From NCBI GenBank assembly GCA_019096065.1, contig JAGUCH010000002.1, forward strand, positions 10,366,501 through 10,430,500: a DNA stretch of 64,000 nt, written 5' to 3'. Numbering within the stretch: position 1 is the first letter of the stretch; the number at the start of each line of letters is the position of its first letter. This DNA is from Paracyclopina nana. Taxonomy: Eukaryota; Arthropoda; Copepoda; Cyclopoida; Cyclopettidae. The notes under the pieces were generated by a model. It did not search any database and was not told the DNA's origin. It was given only the letters and a program-made list of their open reading frames with translations. The position numbers were made by a program, and so were the translations under genes. Shown piece by piece: positions 56,871-64,000 of this stretch.

Positions 56871-57247
56871 TTTTTCGCTTATGAACAGTCAAATGAAAGA
56901 TCACCGAGTAGTATGAAAAAATGAAATTTTATCATGTCTGTTCAATTGATGGATGAATAAAAAGCTATCTTAAGTTGAGAATGGTGCCGTAAATTCTAAG
57001 GCTCTCAAAATTGCAAAAAAACGTAAACTCCTCATTGAAATATTGTTACTGTTTAGTAAAATATTATGCCGTCGTTTGCGCTGGAACCGAGCCTTACAAG
57101 TATTATTAGGCATTCCCTTTTTCATAGGGATTGAACTGGTTGAGTCGGCAGAGTTCCCTTTTGTTGGTCATGCATAGATCATCTTGGGTCATGCATGGAT
57201 GGAACAACATCTGATCTAGTTCATTTGACATTTTTGCTCAATTTCAG

Positions 57248-57598
57248 GATATGGACAGCGGGGATGACTCGGGAGGGGGCGACATGGATGTCATGGATCT
57301 CTCCATGATGGACAGCGCCGGCGGCGGAGGAGGTGGTGGCCTCGGAGCCCTCTCCCTGGCCACCAAAGGAAAACTGGACAATTTGAAAGTGCAGACGCTG
57401 CTTGCGCTGCAGGAGCTCGGCATTGTGATTGCTGTGGCGTTTATGGTGGGCGGCATATTTATGCTCATGATTTTTGTGGAGAAAATTTGCGACTCCGCGA
57501 TGGCCGAGTACCAGAAGAGGTTCGGCAGCGGCGAGGCGGAGGCGGACATCGAGGACCCCGCCGCTCTGGTGGGGACGTTCAAGCGCTACAAAAACTGA
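57248..57598 (+). CDS. Small single-pass membrane protein, unrecognised (last exon)
   Basis: 115-codon ORF (ATG at 57251) right after a TTTCAG acceptor, with AATAAA 20 bases after the stop; upstream exons, coding or not, were not found. N-terminal 45 residues are Asp/Met/Gly-rich (DSGDDSGGGDMDVMDLSMMD, then a Gly run). A basic/amphipathic segment leads to one hydrophobic helix (ELGIVIAVAFMVGGIFMLMI, about residues 65-84), followed by a charged tail ending FKRYKN. High GC and third-position bias set it apart from the AT-rich surroundings, supporting real coding. Function unknown. Confidence 0.6.
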   Translation, partial: DMDSGDDSGGGDMDVMDLSMMDSAGGGGGGGLGALSLATKGKLDNLKVQTLLALQELGIVIAVAFMVGGIFMLMIFVEKICDSAMAEYQKRFGSGEAEADIEDPAALVGTFKRYKN

Positions 57599-57618
57599 AT
57601 GCAGGCTGTTATTCCGTG

Positions 57619-57624
57619 AATAAA
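57619..57624 (+). terminator. Poly(A) signal of the small membrane-protein gene
   Basis: AATAAA 21 bases after the TGA at 57596-57598. Confidence 0.7.
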
Positions 57625-58021
57625 TCGAAGCCGTAGAAAGCGATCGGACGTACGCTGGCTTTCGTTTGCGCGTGCAGCAGGCTCATCGAGCGGTACACGC
57701 GCGTGAGTCAGTGTCGTCGCACCTTTGCTCGCAAACGAATCACCTGCCAACTAGCGAAGCTTTGCCAATGCAAACGCATATTGTCTGTCTTCTTAGTGCC
57801 CACTCGTTCGTTTCATCCTCGATCGCGTGACAAGTTGAGCGAAGGTATTGAGCGCACCTGACCATCCTCAGCCAGGGAACCACGCCCGTGCATCCTGCTG
57901 CAAATTAGAGAAAGCCGCTGCACGGGAAAGTCGGTGAAAATTGTGGGAGCGCTGTCGTCGTGGGATGCCCTACTTTCTAACCTCGACGGCCAACCCCAGC
58001 TCACCCAACAGTTGGGTCAAC

Positions 58022-59996
58022 ATGGAGACGGAGAGCGTGGTGTCGGTCAACTCGGACTACGATCGCCTCTTCCGCCTGACCAGCTACCGCCCGCTCAACC
58101 AGCCGCATGTGAGCTCGCCAGAGAGCGCGCATGCTGCCACGCTCGGACGATTGCCGCACATTTCCCTCAACAGAAACTTGAACCAGCTCAATCTGGGCTT
58201 GGCCCCGAGGGCCAGCAGGTAGGCGTTCCTTAAACACTCTCAATCCACCACCAGCAAGTACGCTTTGTCATATGGCGCAGCTCGTTGTCGCAGCCACCGC
58301 CGACCTCCGGCCTATACAGTCCCGGCTGCGGAAAATTGCCCCTCACGGCCACCGCATGGCGAGCTCCTCGCCAAGCCAAGGAAGACGGGCAGGCGGTTGA
58401 CAGCTTCAACGACCTTCACGACATCGAGTGGAGCCCGGCCGATCCATCGAGGCCAGCAGCCAAGGTGGAGAGATGCGGCCCGTGGCGATGGGCAGCGGCC
58501 GCCCTCTCTTTGGCGGCCTTCCTCAGCCCTCTCGCCATGCTCATCCTTCCGCAGACAAGTCTCATGGGCCTTCGGGAGAGTCAGAAGAGGTGCGAGGTCG
58601 ACTGCTCGGGGCTGCTGGCGGGGCTCGCGTTCAAGCTGGCCATTTTGCTCGTGGGCTCGTGGGCCCTGTTCGCGAGGCCCTCGAAGGCCACCCTGCCCAG
58701 GCTGCACTTGTACCGCGCCACCGTCGCCACCCTCCTCTCCCTCTTCATCTTCACCTTCTGGCTCTTCTACGCCGTGCGGGTGGTCTACGAGCACCACCGT
58801 CGCATCAAGTACGAACAGGTGGTGCACTTCGCCTCCTCCATGGTCGACACCCTCATCGCCGTCCACTATTTGGCCGTCATTCTCATGGAGATGAAACACG
58901 CTAGCCCACGGTAAACGCTCTGCGCGCAATTGAGCTAGTGCACCGAAAAAGTGACATGTATTCCTAGCTGCTCGTAATTTTCAATCATCCTCTTCCACCT
59001 GCAGAAAATTGCATGGGCTGTTCTGCAGATCTTTTTTAAAGCCTTCTCGAATTCCTTTTTTGGTGCGCTATATTCGGACCCCAATAAAACGTTACAGGTA
59101 TTCCATCAAAATCCTCCGGTCCCCCGATGGCGAGGCCAAATCCTACACCATTGGCGACATGTCCATTCAATCGGCTGCCGCCTGGGTGCTTGAGAAGTAC
59201 CACACGGATTTCCCCATGTGCCACCTCACGGCAGAAGAAGGCACCACCACCTACAATTTCTTCGAGCCAGCAGACCTGGTAAGGCAAATTGTACGTACCA
59301 TGCATCTCCATAATCTCCCCTTAGGCTAGCAACTATGCGCGCATGTCCAGTCCCAACGGCAGAGCTCAGCACTCGGACTACGAGCGCAAGCTGAGACGAA
59401 GAAGGGAGAAACTGGTGGCGACCGCAGAATCGGCTTTCGCTCATCTTGGCCGCTTGGCACACCAGAGCTCAGGTAGCACTTAGAAACTCTTAATTTCAAA
59501 GCTTACTTTTTCCATCATCTGCATTAGCCAAAGGCTCCATGATGAGCGCCAATGAAGCGGCCAAAACCATTTTCGCAACCATCGCCAAGCCGCTGCTCAA
59601 GTTTTTGCGCACAACTCATCAGCAATCGCGCCACAGCATGGAGGAGATTCTCGGCCACTTGGAAAATTGCCTCAGCCACCGCATGTCTGCAAGGGCTTTT
59701 CTTGAGCGCTACACAAGCCCGGCCATCCCGATTTGGAAGGTAACATAGCATAGATTTCCCGCTCCCATCGCATCCTCATCCTATTTTTGCAGGACGAGGA
59801 GAGCCAGGCGTGGAGCGTGATGTGCGACACATTGCTGTCGCGTCACCTCACTCCCGGAACCACTTTCCAGCTGCGACAAGGCGAAGTGTCCTTGCTCTGC
59901 CAAATACATCGCATGCCTCACTTCCTCGTCTACGAGCAGGGTCAGGGCAGCAAGTACCTATACTTTTACAAGACATTCTCAGAGTCCCCAGTTTGA
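58022..59996 (+). CDS. Vang: Van Gogh / VANGL planar cell polarity membrane protein
   Basis: Core planar polarity protein: a four-helix plasma-membrane protein that recruits Prickle and opposes Frizzled/Dishevelled. Exons: 58022-58218, 58281-58910, 59098-59278, 59325-59472, 59528-59739, 59793-59996; all in frame; 523 aa (VANGL2 is 521). Starts METES, like the vertebrate MDTES. Four hydrophobic helices lie at about residues 145-250, with AFKLAILLVGSWALF and VDTLIAVHYLAVILMEM highly typical. The cytoplasmic part keeps RSPDGEAKSY, MSIQSAAAWVLEKYHTDFP, EAAKTIFATIAKPLLKFLRT and MSARAFLERY. The C-terminus, SESPV, fits a class I PDZ-binding motif. An in-frame ATG at 57965 could add 19 residues. Introns are 46-62 nt except one of 187. 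The N-terminal Ser/Thr cluster is shorter than in vertebrates. Confidence 0.95.
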
Positions 59997-60743
59997 TTTG
60001 AATACATCCTGAACGATGCTTTATTTGCTTTCGCGTCATCACTCGACGTGCACAATGTCAGGGGGATTTCCTCCGAGGCTGTCCACTCTCTGTGGAGGAG
60101 ACGGCACGGTTGCTGCTGCTGCTGTCGAGTCACACTCCAAGTTGGGCTTGGACAGGTAAAAGATCATGGCAAACCTTGGCGGAAGAGAAAAAAATACGCT
60201 GAAAACTTTTTTAAAGCGAGAAAACTGACAATTGAAACTTTTACAATGACCACTTCTTGATAGAATAATCTGCTCATCTTAGGTTTGTTCTTAGCTCTCA
60301 AATAAATCCAGGCTTTCTAATAAGAGACTTCTAAAAACAAAAGTAGCTTAGTTGCATGAAAGGCTGATTTTTCTTGAAATAACCAATTTAATGTTACTTA
60401 GAGTTATCTTACTTAAATCTAGATCATTTCATGCTAAATGAGCTAGTTGTGTTATCAATTTTCTGATTTTCATACATGCTTATTGGATTTTCAACTGCAT
60501 TACCTAATTCTCAATGAACTTTCTGTAATTCATCTATTGTATAGAAAGTCCATTTGATTGTCAGGTAGATTGTAGGTTTTTAGACTATTCCATATGAATG
60601 AACTTCTCTTATTTAGACAGCGTCAACCGTACATACAATGATTTCAGAACTTTTAATGTAAGAAAAGATTGGCGACATGCAACCATTAGGCAATGAAAAC
60701 AACTAAACAATCCTTTTTTTGGCTGGATTGCTACAGCATCGAC
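59997..60743. other. 3' UTR and intergenic space between convergent genes
   Basis: About 750 bp. AATAAA at 60301-60306 is the likely Vang poly(A) signal. The remainder is AT-rich; nothing else recognised. Confidence 0.5.
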
Positions 60744-61115
60744 CTACTTGTCGTCGCTCGATCCTTGCTTCAACGGGATGCTGTGCTGTTGAGGGGCGTA
60801 GAGCACCTTGTATCCGCGATCCTTGGCAAGAATATTGATAACTGACATGGGATTGAACTTAGGCCCCTTCAGAACGAATCGGCCATCCTCGGGATCTAAT
60901 TGGCAGGGCGGCTCACTTCCCCTATACTGCTTCTCGATTGCCTTTTGATCGCCCACGTCTAGTCCTGCAAAATTAAGACACACTGTGGGAAAAGCGTTTT
61001 CTCGCAAAACTCTCGCCAGAGTATACTGACCTGACACAAAGATGATATCCGATTTGTAGCTCAGTTGGGGATATCGCCTCTGCTCAGCCACCAAAACTGC
61101 GTAAGTCTCGCTCAT
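60744..61115 (-). CDS. Small two-exon protein, 101 aa (possible GFRP-like)
   Basis: Exons 61115-61031 and 60964-60744; the 66-nt intron keeps the frame open if retained but has good splice sites (CAG|GTCAGT, TTTTGCAG). Product begins MSETYAVLVAEQRRYPQLSY and ends KQGSSDDK. The segment NPMSVINILAKDRGYKVL has the shape of the C-terminal part of GTP cyclohydrolase I feedback regulatory protein (PPRIVLDKLERRGFRVL type), and the size is near that family's ~85 residues. The N-terminal half does not clearly match, so the identity is a guess. The gene itself is well supported by frame, splice sites and codon pattern. Convergent to Vang, tandem with Cdc20. Confidence 0.6.
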   Translation of the reverse strand: MSETYAVLVAEQRRYPQLSYKSDIIFVSGQYTLARVLRENAFPTVCLNFAGLDVGDQKAIEKQYRGSEPPCQLDPEDGRFVLKGPKFNPMSVINILAKDRGYKVLYAPQQHSIPLKQGSSDDK

Positions 61116-61296
61116 GGTGCCAATCAATGAAGCCCAACAACAGCTGACGGTCGTTCAGAAAGGGACTGCTGATGCATCTGCGACTTTCTACATTTACTTC
61201 ATAGCATAAAGTACTAAAGCGTTTATTAATAACTCATACCATCGTAACTAATATCTATCATCTCATAAATATTTAACAATTCGTAACTGTTTGCAT

Positions 61297-64000
61297 CTAC
61301 CGAATGCTCCTCATGAGCTTGCCACCTTGAGCCACTTGTCCTTTTGTTCGAGTTACTTTCTTGCCAAGATTTGACTTGAAGCACTTCCACAGCCGGAGGG
61401 TCTCATCAGCCCCAGCAGAGACCTGAAAAAACAACAACAATTGAGCAAATGCAAGATCAGGCAGGCGGGGAAAAATCTTACAATGGTGCTTCCATCCGGG
61501 GATATTGCTAGGTGAAGGACCCTTTCCACATGGCCAAGCAACTCTGCTGTTTTGGTCTGCAAAAGTGGAAAAAACCGTTGATTAGATCTCTCTGCAAAAA
61601 ATAATGTACTATCATCGCTGCACCAGAGTAGGGTACTTCCAAATGGTGACCTCGTTATTTGAGTAGCCGTGAGCCGACACCAGCTCCTTGTACTCGCTAG
61701 CCCAGAGCAACGAGCACACCTGGGACTTGGTGTCGACCGAATTTAGCATGACGCCGCTAGAAGCGTTCCAGATTTTGATGCAGCGGTCAGCGGTGCCACC
61801 CCCACTGGCCAAAATATTGGACTGCCACGAGCACCACGAAAGAGCTTTCACCGCTGCCTGATGTTGCCTGCATGAATCGAAGTTCGACCATCATCACTCT
61901 TTTAAGCACTTAGGAGATAACCTGAGAGAAAAAAGCGGCTCCGTCGACGCGGGATTGTGGCCTCGAGAGGAAGACCAAATATTGAGGAGGTTGTCGTTGC
62001 CACCAGAAGCCAGCAGCTTGCCATCAGGCGACCAAGCCAATCCGCACACCTCCTGATCGTGTCCAGATAGCCTACCCACCAAATGATCCGCCACTCTTAC
62101 GTCACTGTGGTGGATAGACGAAGATCTGGAGCCGCTTGAGATGACATGCTGAAAATAGTACCATTCAGGGCTATTACAATTGATAAAATGACAAGAGCAC
62201 TAGGTCCATGACCAATTTTTTTCCCACCCTTATCACGCTAATACCCCAGCTTAAGTCCAAAAGAGCGCACCGTCAAATAATAGGGCTACGCGCAATACCT
62301 TTCAAAAAATAGATAATGATTCTGGAGACTAAAATATATTTCCTCATTATACAAATCCCAGAGGCACCAGTTTAGGTGTTCAAGGCGAAAGAGCTGCGAC
62401 GACCATACACCTTGAAATATTCAAGCGGAGCGAGAGTGAGGAGCAGTGATAGATAAAATATAAAGGTCTGCATGTACGTAGTTCGCTGCCTTAGGAATAA
62501 GAACGGAGGGTCATCTTGAAAGAGAAAATTGACCAGCCACAAAATGGCTATGTTAATCAGGAAAGCAAAAAAAAATTGCGATGTCTTGTGAGCAATTGAA
62601 AAAGGCAAGGAGCAAGATTTTTCATTTTTCTGATTGCCCTTTGGGATAAGCTAGAATTGTTAGGATTGCTGCTTGACTTTGTACAGGCTTCTTCACTTTT
62701 TTTCTGTGAAATACGAATAAAGCACTAAAAAATCAAACAGTATCTTTCTACAAAAAAGAAACATAACAAACACCACATAGCCCACACTTTTCAAATTACT
62801 TTTTCGAAAAAAGCCATAAAAATGTAAGCGCAAATATTGTTTTCCCTTTATAACATGGCTAATATGAGCGCTCGCTTCCACAAAAACCAAGATCGTCCGT
62901 TCTTATTGACATCATGATCATAACATTACACTGCCCACTTGTGATAATGCATGGGAAGTTTTGGGTGGGGAAAGATTTTATGATCATTTTGGCATCAAAA
63001 GTGTAATGCTCAATTTAGGGCCAAATTAGTAAAGAAGTAAATAGAGCATTAGCTGAAAAATCTGTAAAATAAATTCAAGGATTGCATTGCTCCAAAAATA
63101 AACTCCGACTTACTTTGGCATTGTAGACTTGGAGGAGCTAGCCTACTGCGCAACTATCACACAACCTGGAAGACTTCTCAACATCAAACTGTACCTCTGC
63201 TAGTAACCTCAGTAATCTTAGCTTTTGTACATGCTGTCAGCTTCTAGCCAAATAGATCAGTTCACCACCGTAGTTCACCTCGTTCGTTCGTTAATTAATT
63301 ACAACGTCCTTCTTATCCAAGACTTTTGTTTTACCCTGCGCAATTAAAATGAAGTTGTCCAGTAACTTAGTATTGGTCAGTCAACCTTCCTTTCACTACC
63401 CCACCCCTCAGATTAATGTGAGCTGCAATTTGCCCACAAACCTTGCGGAACTTTATGTTATGATTCAAGTGAGTGGTTAAAAAATGCACACGTTACCTCG
63501 TTCCATGAAAGTGATCCCACTCTGTCGACATGTCCCGTCATGGTACGTAGCTTCTTCGTTTGCTCCACATCCCAAAGGGCCACGTTGCCGAGCGCATCCC
63601 CCACGGCAAGCAAGTTGCCCTCCTTGATCCATCGAACGGAACAAACATAGTCCTCTGGGGCCTCAAGTTGACAGAGCTGCTGTATTTCTCCGCTGCTAGC
63701 ATTCCATAGATAGACGTGAGAGCCGAGAGCCACGGCAAGCAGATTGCCGCTCGACCAGTCCAACAAGTTCAAGTAGTAGTCATTGACGATGTCTGGCGCG
63801 TCCAGGATTCGGTCGGGAGCCTGGGGTATGTGCCTGGAGCACAGAGCAAGAGGTTTTTTTTCTTGGCTTGCAGCTGGGGAAGCAAAGGCTGCCTTAGGAG
63901 TCCTCGATCTAAAGGCCATCACCTTGGCCTTATCAACGGCCTCCGCTCCTCCGTAGAGACATTCGGCCATTTGGCGTTGAAATTGCAGCTTACTCGGCGA
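61297..64000 (-). CDS. CDC20: Cdc20/Fizzy, APC/C co-activator (partial, N-terminus off the right edge)
   Basis: WD40 activator that brings substrates to the anaphase-promoting complex and is the target of the spindle checkpoint. Exons on the minus strand: 64000-63497, 62148-61922, 61867-61624, 61556-61482, 61422-61297; all in frame, 391 residues in the window. Key matches to Cdc20 rather than Cdh1: RHIPQAPDRILDAP, NDYYLNLLDWSSGN, WIKEGNLLAVGDA, SLSWNE, SGSRSSSIHHSDVRVA, GHDQEVCGLAWSPDGK, SGGNDNLLNIW, WCSWQSNILASGGGTADRCI, SQVCSLLW, YKELVSAHGY. It ends MRSIR with the C-terminal Ile-Arg tail that docks on the APC/C. KAKVMAF before the propeller corresponds to the KILR-box region; upstream destruction and C-box motifs are outside the window. 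Intron 1 here is 1,348 nt, others 54-65 nt. Confidence 0.96.
62149..63496. other. Large Cdc20 intron with repeat relics
   Basis: Holds a solo copy (62465-62650) of the inverted arm found at 42625-42753 and 43916-44160. Also contains CACTGCNCANTTGTGATA, CATTTAGGGCCAAAT and CCAGGATTGC-like blocks shared with 23690-23810, so a second old repeat lies at about 62935-63085. No gene seen. Confidence 0.5.

Overview
This is a eukaryotic, intron-rich window, almost certainly from an arthropod. The evidence is spliced genes with short GT-AG introns (mostly 42-70 nt), AATAAA signals, an apolipophorin-type large lipid transfer protein, a Van Gogh planar-polarity protein, Cdc20, eukaryotic glutamine synthetase and PEX12, and a dense load of cut-and-paste DNA transposons. 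I cannot name the species from sequence alone; a crustacean or chelicerate would fit.

Left part (1-5.6 kb): PEX12 (minus strand, running off the left edge) and a PLP-dependent serine/threonine dehydratase (plus) are divergent across 230 bp. A complete five-exon glutamine synthetase follows. Its 1.6-kb third intron carries a fold-back element made of 16-bp tandem units.

Transposon block (5.9-18.2 kb): a three-level nest. A short MITE with a TAA duplication (5943-11140) contains a hAT-type element (6093-10877, 8-bp target duplication), which contains a full-length PIF/Harbinger transposon (6511-10867). The Harbinger has an intact transposase ORF and a spliced Myb/SANT-like accessory gene. More TIR elements follow, with two tRNA-like relics and several short-motif arrays.

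Central part (18.2-53.0 kb): one gene. I reconstruct 17 coding exons, all joining in frame, that encode a secreted large lipid transfer protein of about 6,062 residues. It runs from a signal peptide and vitellogenin-N region, through a huge lipid-binding middle (mostly one 9,855-nt exon), to a vWD, a C8-like and a vWA-like module. Its large introns are filled with MITEs, several nested, with target duplications and, for some, empty sites visible elsewhere in the window.

Right part (53-64 kb): a repeat-rich gap, a small one-pass membrane protein, the complete Van Gogh/VANGL gene (six exons, 523 aa), a small two-exon gene on the minus strand, and Cdc20/Fizzy on the minus strand with its N-terminus beyond the right edge.

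The most unusual things are the size of the lipid transfer protein, the Russian-doll transposon nest with intact Harbinger genes, and a group of elements whose bodies or arms are saturated with one short element-specific motif.
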